Below, in pieces: positions 21,036-30,230 of a stretch of 64,000 nucleotides of DNA. Source of the stretch: Sorangium cellulosum So0157-2 (GTDB lineage Bacteria > Myxococcota_A > Polyangia > Polyangiales > Polyangiaceae); assembly GCF_000418325.1 (NCBI RefSeq), contig NC_021658.1, forward strand, positions 6,125,501 through 6,189,500. Direction: 5' to 3'. The notes below the pieces were generated by a model. That model worked only from the letters and a program-made list of their open reading frames with translations. It did not search any database and was not told the origin of the DNA. The first letter of the stretch is position 1. Every line of letters begins with the position of its first letter. The position numbers and the translations under genes are program-made.

Positions 21036-22691
21036 ATGGAAGCCAATTTGCGCCCGATCCCGCCGCCGCACGACGAAGACGACGAAGACGTGCACTGGGC
21101 GCTGTCGACCGCGACAGCCCTGTGGGGGCGCGGCGAGCGTGAAGAAGCGCTGAGGTGGCTGCGCCGCGCCGCGGAGCAGGCCTCGGATGCCAACGCCGAC
21201 CTGCGCGCCCTCGAGCTCTTCAAGGCGGCCGCGGAGGTGGCGCAGAAGATCTCGGTGACCGAGGAGGATCCGGGCTCGGCCACGGCCACGGACTCGCCGC
21301 CGGCGATCGGGAGCGCGCCGAAGACGCCCTTGAGCGCGCCGCCTCAGGCGTCCGGCGCGTCTTCGGCCACGGCGAGCGCGCCGCCGCCGAGGCCGGGCGC
21401 GTCGGGAGCCGGGTCCCGCGCGGCGCCGTCGCGACCGCCGAGCGCGGAGGGGGGCCGGGGCGAGCGCAGCGGCCAGAGCGTGCCGCCGGCCCCCGCGTCG
21501 CCGGCCGTGAAGCGGTCGCCGTCGGTCCGCGCGCCTGCCGGCGACGCGCCGGCGGGGCCGATGACCTCGGCGATGGCGTCGTCCCGCGACGCCGGCCCGC
21601 CGCCTAGGCCCGTCGGAGGGCTGGGCCGCGCGGTGCCGCTCGGGGCGGGGCGCGCCCCCGGGGCGGCGAAGTCCGTGGCCGTGCGCGAGGCGACCCCCAC
21701 GCAGCTGTCGCCCGCCGCGCGCGCGGCGGGGGCCGGGGCGGGCGCCGCGGCGGGGCTCCCGGCGCGTCCCGCTGCCGGACCGCAGGCGGCCGGCCGTCCT
21801 GCCGCGATCAAGGCGCGGCCGATCGCCAGCTTCACGGGGCCGACCCACGCGCGGGTATCGTCGACCACGGCCGTGACCGAGGAGTTCCCGGCAGTCAAGC
21901 TCCCGGTCGCGGGCACGTCAACGGACCAGGAGCCGGGGAAGGGCGCGTCCGACGCCGCGCCCCAGAGCACGACCGGGGAGCAGCTCGCGGGGGACGGGGA
22001 GGCCCCGCCCGATCAGCGCGAGACGGTGCCGACGGCCATCGCGGTGGCCTCGGCGGCGCGGCGGCAGGCGAGCCCGCTGCTCGGCGCGAGCTCGTCGCAG
22101 GAGGCGACCGAGCGGCGCCCGCGGCTCTGGTCGGACGACGAGGGCACCACGCGCCGGCCGCTGACCGCGCAGGAGCAGCGGGTGCTCATGGAGCACCGGA
22201 TCGAGGACCTGGACGAGGAGACGCCGATGCTCGGCCTGGAGCAGGCGGGCGACGGCGAGCCGTCCGCCGCGGCTCCGGCGGATGCGCCCGAGGCGTCCGA
22301 GGATCGCGCCGACTGGACCGAGGCCGAGCCGGACGACGAGGACGCGGGCGCCGCCTCTGGGGATCAGCAGGGGGAACCGACGCTGGCCGGGGGGCCTCCG
22401 GGGGCGATGCAGGCGCGGCCGTCCGAGGGGGCGGCGGTGGACTCGGCGTGGAGCGATCCGCCCTACGAGGGCGAGTGGCAGGCGCCGCCGCCGCGGCTGC
22501 CCGCGTCGCAGATCGAGCCGCTGCCGGCGCTGCGGATCGCGGTGATCGGCATCTCCAGCACGGGGGAGCTCCGTCTCGTCCCGATGGACGGGCGGAACGC
22601 TCCGCCGCGGGGGGCGGCGCTCGGGATCCTCGTCCCGCTGAGCCCCGGGGACGGCGAGACGATAGCGCGGCTGCTCCAGCTGCGCGGCTGA
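21036..22691 (+). CDS. Largely disordered protein with short helical N-terminal domain
   Basis: From ATG 21036 the protein has 551 residues; an in-frame GTG at 21000 is less likely. Residues about 15-75 form an amphipathic helical, TPR-like unit (VHWALSTATALWGRGEREEA, then LRALELFKAAAEVAQ). About 80-480 are Ala/Pro/Gly/Ser-rich and probably disordered. The last 60 residues (LPALRIAVIGISSTGELRLV, then a Gly/Pro turn and LVPLSPGDGETIARLLQLRG) look folded. No signal peptide, so cytoplasmic. Function is unknown. The GNAT gene follows 76 bp downstream. Confidence 0.7.
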   Translation: MEANLRPIPPPHDEDDEDVHWALSTATALWGRGEREEALRWLRRAAEQASDANADLRALELFKAAAEVAQKISVTEEDPGSATATDSPPAIGSAPKTPLSAPPQASGASSATASAPPPRPGASGAGSRAAPSRPPSAEGGRGERSGQSVPPAPASPAVKRSPSVRAPAGDAPAGPMTSAMASSRDAGPPPRPVGGLGRAVPLGAGRAPGAAKSVAVREATPTQLSPAARAAGAGAGAAAGLPARPAAGPQAAGRPAAIKARPIASFTGPTHARVSSTTAVTEEFPAVKLPVAGTSTDQEPGKGASDAAPQSTTGEQLAGDGEAPPDQRETVPTAIAVASAARRQASPLLGASSSQEATERRPRLWSDDEGTTRRPLTAQEQRVLMEHRIEDLDEETPMLGLEQAGDGEPSAAAPADAPEASEDRADWTEAEPDDEDAGAASGDQQGEPTLAGGPPGAMQARPSEGAAVDSAWSDPPYEGEWQAPPPRLPASQIEPLPALRIAVIGISSTGELRLVPMDGRNAPPRGAALGILVPLSPGDGETIARLLQLRG

Positions 22692-22755
22692 GGCGCCGCG
22701 GCGCGCGGGCGGCGCGGGCGATCGGCAAGAAGTGGGGCATCCCGGGCGATGGGGG

Positions 22756-22761
22756 TAGCCT
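22756..22761 (+). promoter_or_regulatory. Candidate -10 element TAGCCT, 6 nt before ATG
   Basis: GGTAGCCT ends 6 nt before the ATG at 22768, with only CCGGGG between, so a leaderless transcript is likely. Confidence 0.35.
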
Positions 22762-22767
22762 CCGGGG

Positions 22768-23361
22768 ATGCATGACGAACGGACGGCACCGAAGCGCATC
22801 CGCGTGACAGGACTGCAGGAGGCCCAGCTGCCAGCGCTCGCCGCGACGGAGCAGGCCTGCACGGCGATGTACCACGAGATCGGCTTCGATGCGGCGGAGG
22901 TGCCGGCGCGGACGGTTGCCGACATCATCGCGCTGACGCGGCAGCACGACGTGCGCGTGGCGGAGGCGGACGGCGAGGTGGCCGGCTACCTGGCGTGGCG
23001 CGACGAGGCGCCCGGGGTCGCGTACCTGGAGGAGATCTCGGTGCACCCGGACCACCAGCGGCGAGGCATCGCGACGCGGTTGCTGGCGGAGCTCCACGAA
23101 CGGGCGCGGGAGCTCGGCATGGAACAGATCGTGCTGAAGGTCAGGGAGCGGGCGAGCTGGGCCCAGGCATTCACCAAGAAGGCGGGGTTCGCGAAGCTCG
23201 GCGATGACGCGCCCGCGAAGGTCCGCGCGTGGCGGAACCAGCAGGAGGCCGCCGGAAGGCCGCTGACCGGCAGCGGCGAGGTCGTGCTCTGGGCGGCCGT
23301 CCCGCCGAAGGCCGCGGAAGCGCCGGACGAGGACGAGGACGAGGCGGCCGCGGACGGCTGA
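22768..23361 (+). CDS. GNAT-family N-acetyltransferase
   Basis: The protein has 197 residues. The GNAT core includes VAEADGEVAGYLAWRDE, YLEEISVHPDHQRRGIATRL (acetyl-CoA-binding R/QxxGxG/A loop) and ARELGMEQIVLKVRE, then FTKKAGFAKL. It transfers an acetyl group from acetyl-CoA to an amine, which may be a small molecule or a protein N-terminus. The last 25 residues are acidic. The gene looks leaderless. It ends at the large convergent gap before bamB. Confidence 0.88.
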   Translation: MHDERTAPKRIRVTGLQEAQLPALAATEQACTAMYHEIGFDAAEVPARTVADIIALTRQHDVRVAEADGEVAGYLAWRDEAPGVAYLEEISVHPDHQRRGIATRLLAELHERARELGMEQIVLKVRERASWAQAFTKKAGFAKLGDDAPAKVRAWRNQQEAAGRPLTGSGEVVLWAAVPPKAAEAPDEDEDEAAADG

Positions 23362-24111
23362 GGCTGCTGGCGATGGCCGGTGAAGGGCCGTCGCAGGCGG
23401 GGCGCGCCCGGCGGGCGGGGGCGCGGGTGGGGGCGGTCGCGGCCCGCCGGGTTCGCCGGTGCGGAGCGGAGCGGCGTGCGCCGGTGGAGGTCGGTTCCGG
23501 GGGGTGACCTGGACCTGGTTCGGGCCGCCGCCGGCAAGGGCCGCCAACCGGCGCGAGTTCGCCGGTGGGGGCTCGTTCAGGTGGGTTGCGCTCCGCCGGG
23601 GGCCGGCCGACGGCCCGCCCAGACGCCCGACGTCGCGAGTTGACATAATGTTTCTTATGCGATCCGAGTACGGTCCTGGGGGCAGGGGGCTAGAGCTCGA
23701 TTTTGCGGGTGATTTCGGGCACCTGGCGCCGATTTCGGCTTCGCCCTCCCGACCTCAACCTGGGTCGGCCTCGCCGGCCTCGCCGCCGCCAACCTCAACC
23801 CGGGTCGGCCTCGCCGCCAGGCAGCCTCACCATACGAGCGCGGCGCGTTCTCGGACGCGCGCGCGCCGAAGCCAGGCCCTCGACCTCAACCCGGGTCGGC
23901 CTCACCGCCCACCTCAACCCGGGTCGGTCGCTCCGCCAGGTCGGCCTCGCCGCCTCGACCTCAACCCGGGTCGGCGCTCCACGAGTCGGCGCTTCAGCGC
24001 TCCAGGACACCCGTGCGCAACCACGCACCGCGTCATCCTTCAGCGCCACAGCACCCAGCGCCCTGCCAGCCCTTCGACCCCAGAGCGCCGCGCTCGAACC
24101 TGAACGACCGC
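23362..24111. other. Convergent intergenic region, 750 bp, repeat-bearing
   Basis: It lies between the 3' ends of the GNAT gene and bamB. The first 280 bp hold several imperfect copies of a TTCGCCGGTG-containing element. 23640-23660 is AT-rich and includes AATGTTTC, the complement of the octamer at 2052. 23753-23975 holds five copies of a 17-bp repeat. A frame open from 23648 would encode a DLNPGR-repeat protein, but this looks like repeat DNA rather than a gene. Confidence 0.55.
23753..23975. repeat. Five copies of CCTCAACCCGGGTCGGC
   Basis: Copies start at 23753 (one mismatch), 23793, 23884, 23912 (one mismatch at its end) and 23959. Spacing is irregular (40, 91, 28 and 47 bp), unlike a CRISPR or a minisatellite. 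Each has the palindrome CCCGGG (CCTGGG in the first). The location between convergent genes resembles REP/BIME-type intergenic repeats. Confidence 0.75.
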
Positions 24112-25383
24112 TCAGCCTTTGGGAAGCGGCGGCGTCTCGACGTCGAGGCTGAGCAGCGCGCCGCCGTTCGTCAGCACGAACGCGCGCCGGCCGTACGCGG
24201 CCGGCGTCATCGCGATGCCGCCCCCCGTCTCGATGCCGTCGATCACCGCGCCGTCCAGCGGCGAGAACAGGAAGATCCCGTAGCGCGTGGTCGTCACCAG
24301 CAGCGCCCCCGCGAACGGTACCGGCGCCGAGATGCCCCCGTCCGGCAAATCCCGCCGCCAGATCGTGCGGCCGTCCTCCGGGTCCAAGGCCCACAGGCCC
24401 GTCAAGCCCGACGACGCGAGCAGCACCTTCCGCTCGGGCACGATCGGACCGCCTCCGCTCCGCGGCGCGTGCGCAGGCTGATGCCACAGAACGAGATCGG
24501 TGACGCCGACCGCCGCCTCGTTCACCCAGGCCCGGGTCCCGTTCTCGGCGTCGAGCGCGAACACCCCGCCCGCGTAGCCCGCCACGAAGACCACATCGCC
24601 CGAGGCGATCTGGCCGAAGACCGGCGTGGTGTCCGTGTCGAGGTACTTCGGCGTCTGGCCGCCCGCGCTCTGCTCGGCCTCGGCCGCCAGATCGACGAGC
24701 GCCCACTGCTCGGAACCGTTCTTGAGGTCGTAGGCCATCACGACCCCATCGGAGAACGCGGTGTAGACCTTGTCCCGCCCGAGCGCCGGGCCGGCGTGCC
24801 CGGAGATCTCCATCCCGAACGCCGGCGTCCGATGCTGATACCAGCGCATCGCGCCCGTCTCCGCGTCGAGCGCGATCAGCGTGTCGTTCGAGTTCGTCAC
24901 GTAGAGCACGCCGTCGCGCAGCACCGGCCGCCGCGCGACCTTGGCGTTGGTCATGAAGCGGTAGACCAGCTGGCCGTCCGAGGCGCGCACCTTGTAGAGC
25001 GCGCCGTCGTTCGAGCCGAAGTAGACCGCGTCCGACGCGGCGTCGTAGAGCGGCTCGCTCTGCACAGGACCGAGCGTCTCGAACCGCCAGAGGACGTCGC
25101 TCGTGTCGGCGCGCACCGCGTACAGGCCGTGATCGCTCGACCCGACGAAGACGCGCCGGTGCGCCGCGTCGATCTCGGGGCGGCCGCGCTCGTAAGCCTC
25201 GCCGACCTTGCGCGCCTCGGCCGTGAGCTCGCGGCGCTTCGTGATGCCCAGCGCGCTCCCCGGGTGGTGCAGCCAGAGCGGCGCGTCGGGCGCCGCGGCG
25301 ACGCCCAGGTTGCCGCAGCCGCCGAGCGACGCGAGGCCCAGCCCGAGGAGCACAGCGCCCGCGGCGCGGCTAGTGCGGCGCAT
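24112..25383 (-). CDS. bamB: BamB-like beta-propeller lipoprotein of outer-membrane assembly
   Basis: The protein has 423 residues with lipobox SLGGC (Cys23). The mature part is a PQQ-type beta-propeller with repeated blades such as VYFGSNDGALYKVRASDGQL, LYVTNSNDTLIALDAETGAM and VFVAGYAGGVFALDAENGT, each closing with a W/Y strand. In E. coli BamB is a lipoprotein of the BAM complex that folds outer-membrane proteins. Its start overlaps the end of the upstream TPR gene by 14 nt, matching the conserved yfgM-bamB pairing. The same strand carries bamD 6 kb upstream. Confidence 0.85.
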   Translation of the reverse strand: MRRTSRAAGAVLLGLGLASLGGCGNLGVAAAPDAPLWLHHPGSALGITKRRELTAEARKVGEAYERGRPEIDAAHRRVFVGSSDHGLYAVRADTSDVLWRFETLGPVQSEPLYDAASDAVYFGSNDGALYKVRASDGQLVYRFMTNAKVARRPVLRDGVLYVTNSNDTLIALDAETGAMRWYQHRTPAFGMEISGHAGPALGRDKVYTAFSDGVVMAYDLKNGSEQWALVDLAAEAEQSAGGQTPKYLDTDTTPVFGQIASGDVVFVAGYAGGVFALDAENGTRAWVNEAAVGVTDLVLWHQPAHAPRSGGGPIVPERKVLLASSGLTGLWALDPEDGRTIWRRDLPDGGISAPVPFAGALLVTTTRYGIFLFSPLDGAVIDGIETGGGIAMTPAAYGRRAFVLTNGGALLSLDVETPPLPKG

Positions 25384-26665
25384 CGCCCGCCTTCTTCTCC
25401 GCGTTCTCGCGCGCGCGGCGGATCAGCTGCTCGATCTCCTCCGGCGTCATCGTCTGACCCTTCGGGCCGCCGAACGCGGCGCGGGGCGGCACGGCGGCCG
25501 GGTCGATCTTGCGCAGCATCTCCTCGACGACGGCCTCGAGGAACTGGAAGGAGCGGCCCTCGGTCGAGGGAGCCTGGAGCTTCTCGTGCGCGCTCTTGAG
25601 CAGCTCCTTCGCCTTCTCGCTGTCGCCCTTGACCAGGTGGAGCCGCGCCTGGTGGTACAGCGCGAGCTCCTTGTAGCCCTTCATGTCGATCGCCTCGAGC
25701 TCCTTGAACGACGCGAGCGCGCCGTCGAGGTCGCCCTTGCCCTCCCGCGCGAACCCGATGCCCTCGATGGCGCGGCCCTTCACGTCGGGATCCGCCCCCG
25801 CGAGCGGCGACGAGACCACGGCGCCGTACGCTTCGAGCGCGCGGTCGTAGTCCTTCTTGTCGAGCATCACCCCGGCCTGCCCGAGCTTCGCCAGGAGCGC
25901 GGCGCCGCTGCCGCCGTGCTCGTCGATGACCTTGTTGTACGCGGCGAGCGCGGTGTCCGACCGCTCGTCCGCGGACTTGAAGGTCCTCGTGACGTCGAAC
26001 TCCTTCTCCTCCTCGCTGCGCGTGTCCTCGGCGAGCACCCTGCCCCGATCCGCAGCGACGGCCGACATGAGCGCCGACGTCGACACCGCGTCCTGCTTCT
26101 CGGTGCGCGACAGGTAGAACAGCACGCCGCCGGTCGCGACCAGCGCCGCCAGCACGCCCCACTGGAGGACGTGGAAGTTCTTCTTGATCCACCGGCCGGC
26201 GCCGGTCGTCATGCGGCTGAGCGCATCCTCGACCATCTCGCCCGGCAGCAGCTGGACAGGGCGGCGCCCCGCGGCCTGCTCTCGGCGGCGCGCGAGCAGC
26301 TCCTTCGCGCGGGCGTTCTTGTCCTTGGGCAGCTCCTCGCCGGCAGCCTTCTTCTTGCGGCGGCGCGCGGAGGCCTCGTCGCGGCGGCGGGCGGCGCGGT
26401 TCGGCGCCGCCGGGGCCGCCTCGTCGCTCGCAGCCTCCGCCGCGGGCGCCTCCTCCGGCTCGCCCACGCCGAGCGCCGCGGCGACGCGCTGCGCCGCCTC
26501 ATCGTCGCTCTCGTCGGCGCCGGCCTCCCTCACCGGAGCGCCGCGTGGCGGCCGCGCCGGGGCCGCCTCCGCAGCCCCGCCCTCGTCGCCATCGCTCCGC
26601 GTGGCTTCGCCCTTGTCACTCCCCGCGGATTTCTCTTCGGCCTGCTCTCGGTCCTTGTCCGACAC
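25370..26665 (-). CDS. Membrane-anchored TPR protein (YfgM-like)
   Basis: GTG 26665 gives 431 residues. About 1-150 are acidic then Arg/Lys-rich and disordered, much longer than in E. coli YfgM. One transmembrane helix (WGVLAALVATGGVLFYL, about 168-186) leads to a periplasmic TPR domain (about 225-390), with AKLGQAGVMLDKKDYDRALE and YHQARLHLVKGDSEKAKELL. YfgM is a SecYEG-associated chaperone-type factor encoded just before bamB; order and topology agree. The start has no ribosome-binding site but has TTGACG and TAGAGT upstream. Confidence 0.8.
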   Translation of the reverse strand: MSDKDREQAEEKSAGSDKGEATRSDGDEGGAAEAAPARPPRGAPVREAGADESDDEAAQRVAAALGVGEPEEAPAAEAASDEAAPAAPNRAARRRDEASARRRKKKAAGEELPKDKNARAKELLARRREQAAGRRPVQLLPGEMVEDALSRMTTGAGRWIKKNFHVLQWGVLAALVATGGVLFYLSRTEKQDAVSTSALMSAVAADRGRVLAEDTRSEEEKEFDVTRTFKSADERSDTALAAYNKVIDEHGGSGAALLAKLGQAGVMLDKKDYDRALEAYGAVVSSPLAGADPDVKGRAIEGIGFAREGKGDLDGALASFKELEAIDMKGYKELALYHQARLHLVKGDSEKAKELLKSAHEKLQAPSTEGRSFQFLEAVVEEMLRKIDPAAVPPRAAFGGPKGQTMTPEEIEQLIRRARENAEKKAGDAPH

Positions 26666-26672
26666 GCGGCGG

Positions 26673-26700
26673 ACTCTAGTCTTGCCGCCTGCGGCGTCAA
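26673..26700 (-). promoter_or_regulatory. Promoter TTGACG-N16-TAGAGT, 7 nt before GTG
   Basis: On the minus strand, TTGACG (26700-26695) is 16 bp from TAGAGT (26678-26673), which lies 7 nt before the GTG of the YfgM-like gene. The -35 overlaps the stop codon of the sulfatase-like gene. It is the only one of the leaderless-type sites with a good -35. Confidence 0.5.
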
Positions 26701-29700
26701 TCTGGCCGGTGAGCCGCAGGCACTTCGTCCGCCGAGCGCGGCGGCGGCGCCGCCTCGTCGCCGGCGCCGCCAGCGGCGCCGGGCGACCAGGGCGCAGGCG
26801 GTGGGGGCGGGATCTCGTCGCTCAGCGGGACGACGGCGCACGCCTGCACCTCGACGTTCTGGGTCGCGTACACCACGAAATCGGCGTAAGCGCCCGGCTG
26901 CGCGCCCGCCGCGTGCGGCAGCGTCGCGAACGCCTCGGTCGGCTCGCTCCCCGGCGGGATCGCGAGCGTGACCGCGCGCTCCGCGTCGAGCTCCGGCGCG
27001 CTCGCCGGGACGATCGACGCGCCGTCCCGCTTCGGCGGCCGCGCGCCGCGCCTGGGGCTGCCGAAGCGCACCTCGCCGGGGCGGCCGTCGTCGGTCCGCG
27101 CGCGGCAGAGGACGCGCACGCCCTTGCCGTTGCCCGCCTTCGGGATCACGACGCCGAGCCCCACCCCGCTCTTCGCGAAGCGGCGCAGGCGGCCGAGATC
27201 GCGCTCGCGCGGCCCGCCGAGCAGGTCGAGGATGTCGGCCCGGAGCGCCAGCCCGAGCCCGCCGGGCAGCGGATCCGGCGTGCCGAGCATGCGCAGGAGC
27301 GGCGCCCGCAGCTCCGGGCCGGCGCCGAGCTTCACGAGGGCCTCCGCGATCGCGACGCGCGCCGTCTGGTACGGCTCCTGGCCGAGCCCCTCGGCGAGCG
27401 CCGGCCGCGCGGCGTCTTCGCCGATCGCCGCGAGCGCGGCGGCGGCGTACGGGCGCAGCCGCACGTCGCCGAGCGCGGCGATGAGCGGCGGCAGCGCGGC
27501 CTTCACCCGGATCTTCGCGAGCGCGTCGACGATCTCGCGCGCCCGCTCGAACGACGTCGCCTCGCCCGCGCCTTCGCCGCCGTCCTGCTCCGGGCCGCGG
27601 ACCACCTGCCGAAGCCACGCGACGAGCACGTCGTCGCCGCGGCGATCGCCCGACTCCGCGAGCGCGAGCGCCGCGAGGCGCCGCCACTTGCGATCGGGAT
27701 CGACCACGAGGTCGCGCGTCAGCGGCGCGCCCTCGCCGAGCCGCGTGAGCGCGAGCGCCGCCCACCGCCGCACCTCGTCGTCCTCGTCGCGCACGAGCGC
27801 GAGCCGCAGCGACGGCGCCGCCTCGGAGCGGCGCAGATCGAAGAGCACCTCGCCCGCCTTGCGGCGGATCGCGACGTCGGCGTCGTCGAGCAGCGCCGCG
27901 ACCTCGACCACCGCGTCGGCGTCGCCCGCGATGCCGCGGCGGAGCGCGTCGGGCCAGCCCTTGCCCTCCTTCCTCAGGCCGCGGACCTCGTAGCGCCCGT
28001 GCGACGCCTCGACGGCGCGCAGCTCCGACCGCATCGCGCCGAGCTCCGCGGGGCGCAGCGCGGAGATGTCCTGCTGCTGGCGCGGATCGGTCGCCACGTC
28101 GTAGAGCGCGCACGCGCCGATCTTGCGCGCGCAGACGAGCCGCAGCGTGCCCTTGGCGAGCAGCGTCTGCGTGTCCGTCTCGGCGAAGGCGAAGCCCGGG
28201 AGCGAGGGCGGCCCGCCCGGCGGCGCCGCCTTGCCCTGCTCGGCCGCCGCGTCGCCGGCGGCGAGCAGCGGCCCGAGATCGGCGCCGCGCACGCGCGCGG
28301 GCCGCGGGATGCCGAGCCCCGCGAGCACCGTGGGCAGCAGATCGACGAGCTGCACCGGCGCCCGCACCACGCGCGGCGAGAGCAGGCCGGGCGCGCTCAC
28401 GATGAGCGGCACGCGCGCCTGCTCCTCGTACACCGTCGTGCCGTGGTAGCGCCCGCCGTGCTCGCCGAACTCCTCGCCATGATCGGCCGTGACGATCACC
28501 ACCGCCTCCGGCCGCTCCTTGCGGATCTCGTCGACGATCGCGCCGACGCCCGCGTCCGCCACGGCGATCTCGGCGTCGTAGCGATCGATGTCGCGATCGC
28601 CGAGCGGGTGCTCCGGGTGCGCCTCGTACGGCTCGTGCGGCTCGAAGAGGTGCACCCACATGAACGCGCGCTGCTCCGACCCGAGCCCGGAGAGGTAGCT
28701 CCGCACCTGCTCCAGCCGGAGCGCGGAGCTCGCGAACTCGATCTTCCGGTACTCGAAGTCGAGCGCCCGATCGCGCAGCGCGCCGAAGCGCTCGCCGTCG
28801 ATGAAGAACACCGCCGGCGGGTAGAAGCCCGCCGTCTTGTAGCCGTAGCGGCGGAGGTGCTGCGCGAACGTCTCGGAGTCGTCCCCGAGCCCCTGCAGCA
28901 CGAGCGGGCGGATGTACTTGCCCGTCATGAGCGACGAGACCGCGTACGACGTGTGCGGCGTCGGCGTGTACGCCGCCTCGAAGCGCACGCCCTCGGCCGC
29001 GAGGCGATCGAGGTTCGGCGTGATCTTCCTCTCATAGCCGTACGCCCCCACGTGGTCGGCGCGCAGGGCGTCGATGCTGATCAACACGATGTCGCGCCCC
29101 CGCAGATCGATCGCGTTGCCGCTCGCGCGCTCGTCGAGCGGCGCGGCGTCGAGCGGCTCGGGCGGGGACAGCACGGCGGCGAGCTCGACGACGTGGCCGA
29201 GCAGCGGGCCGTGCGTGGCGTAGATGAGCCGGATGTTGTCCGCGAGCGCGAGCCGGTCCGCCGCGCCGGGCGCGAGCGCGGCGCCGAACGCGAAGAGGAC
29301 GAGGGCGAGCGCCGCGCGCACGAGCCTCGGCGAGCGCCGCTCGCGCGCGTCACCCTGGCCGGACGGCCGCGTGGGCAGCGCCGGCGTCGCGAAGGTCGCC
29401 GCCGCGAGCGTGAGCGCCGCGAGCCCGAGGTGGAAGGCGGCGTAGAGGCGCGGCAGGACGCGCACGTTCGCGACCTCGAGCAGGGCGACCGCGCAAGCCG
29501 ACGCGAGGACGAGCCACCGGCCGGCCCCCGAGGCGCGCGCCCGCTTGAGGGCGCGCGCCACGCGCGGCGCCGCCGCGAAGGTCGCGCCCGCGCCGAGGAG
29601 CGCGAGCGCCGCGATGAACGGCGCGCGCCGGCCGCCCTCGAACATGCGCCCGGCCGAGACCCCGAAGGCCACCGCGCCGCCGAACGCCCCGGCGAGCAGC

Positions 29701-30230
29701 GCCGCCGCGACACGGAACCCCCGGCGCTCGGCGCGCATGGCGATCTCGAGCACCGCGCCGAGGACGACGGCGCACGGCGCCGCGGCCGCGAGCGCGAGCG
29801 GCAGGAGGTCGCGCACGGCGCGGCCGAGCTCGTAGGGCCCGAGCAGCTCGCGCCACCGCAGGGCGCCGACGACCAGGAGCTCGGCGAGCGCGAGCGCCGC
29901 GAGCGCGAGGTAGGCGTCCGCCATGCGCCACCCGACCTCGGTCTCGAGCTTGCGCGGCGGGGCGTCGGAGCTCCCGCTCGGGAACGTGGCGCGGCTCGGC
30001 GCCGGCGCCGGCGTGGACGCGCGCGCCGGCCCGGACTGCAGCCGCGGCGCCGACGGCGCCCGGTGCCCGGGCGCTCCCGGCGCAGCGCCTGCGAGCCCGT
30101 CCGCGGCGGCGGCCGAGTCAGGCCGGCTCCCGTGGGCGAATCGACCGGGGGGCACGGACCCCCCGGGAGGCCGGCCGGCGCCCCCATGGCCCCGCGGGCG
30201 CATCGGAGCGGCGCCGTTGCGATCGGTCAT
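26697..30230 (-). CDS. Sulfatase/alkaline-phosphatase-fold membrane protein with HEAT repeats
   Basis: The protein has 1177 residues. About 1-100 are disordered, about 105-370 hold several transmembrane segments, and about 380-690 form a sulfatase-type domain: VLISIDALRADHVGAYGY with metal-site Asp387, PHTSYAVSSLMTGKY, and VIVTADHGEEFGEHGG. About 700-970 are HEAT-like repeats, then a beta-rich tail. The nucleophile position reads Thr427 (in PHTS), and no C/S-x-P-x-R formylglycine motif is present. Phosphatase, phosphodiesterase or phosphotransferase chemistry (as in LtaS, which uses Thr) is more likely than sulfate ester hydrolysis. It overlaps greA by 4 nt (ATGA). Confidence 0.85.
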   Translation of the reverse strand: MTDRNGAAPMRPRGHGGAGRPPGGSVPPGRFAHGSRPDSAAAADGLAGAAPGAPGHRAPSAPRLQSGPARASTPAPAPSRATFPSGSSDAPPRKLETEVGWRMADAYLALAALALAELLVVGALRWRELLGPYELGRAVRDLLPLALAAAAPCAVVLGAVLEIAMRAERRGFRVAAALLAGAFGGAVAFGVSAGRMFEGGRRAPFIAALALLGAGATFAAAPRVARALKRARASGAGRWLVLASACAVALLEVANVRVLPRLYAAFHLGLAALTLAAATFATPALPTRPSGQGDARERRSPRLVRAALALVLFAFGAALAPGAADRLALADNIRLIYATHGPLLGHVVELAAVLSPPEPLDAAPLDERASGNAIDLRGRDIVLISIDALRADHVGAYGYERKITPNLDRLAAEGVRFEAAYTPTPHTSYAVSSLMTGKYIRPLVLQGLGDDSETFAQHLRRYGYKTAGFYPPAVFFIDGERFGALRDRALDFEYRKIEFASSALRLEQVRSYLSGLGSEQRAFMWVHLFEPHEPYEAHPEHPLGDRDIDRYDAEIAVADAGVGAIVDEIRKERPEAVVIVTADHGEEFGEHGGRYHGTTVYEEQARVPLIVSAPGLLSPRVVRAPVQLVDLLPTVLAGLGIPRPARVRGADLGPLLAAGDAAAEQGKAAPPGGPPSLPGFAFAETDTQTLLAKGTLRLVCARKIGACALYDVATDPRQQQDISALRPAELGAMRSELRAVEASHGRYEVRGLRKEGKGWPDALRRGIAGDADAVVEVAALLDDADVAIRRKAGEVLFDLRRSEAAPSLRLALVRDEDDEVRRWAALALTRLGEGAPLTRDLVVDPDRKWRRLAALALAESGDRRGDDVLVAWLRQVVRGPEQDGGEGAGEATSFERAREIVDALAKIRVKAALPPLIAALGDVRLRPYAAAALAAIGEDAARPALAEGLGQEPYQTARVAIAEALVKLGAGPELRAPLLRMLGTPDPLPGGLGLALRADILDLLGGPRERDLGRLRRFAKSGVGLGVVIPKAGNGKGVRVLCRARTDDGRPGEVRFGSPRRGARPPKRDGASIVPASAPELDAERAVTLAIPPGSEPTEAFATLPHAAGAQPGAYADFVVYATQNVEVQACAVVPLSDEIPPPPPAPWSPGAAGGAGDEAAPPPRSADEVPAAHRPD

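Noticed and set aside
23640..23668. TTGACA at 23640 as the -35 of a promoter
   Set aside because: No -10-like hexamer lies 16-18 bp downstream; the nearest AT-rich stretch is too close.
23753..23975. CRISPR array
   Set aside because: Repeat spacing is irregular (28-91 bp), repeats are only 17 bp, and no cas gene is present.
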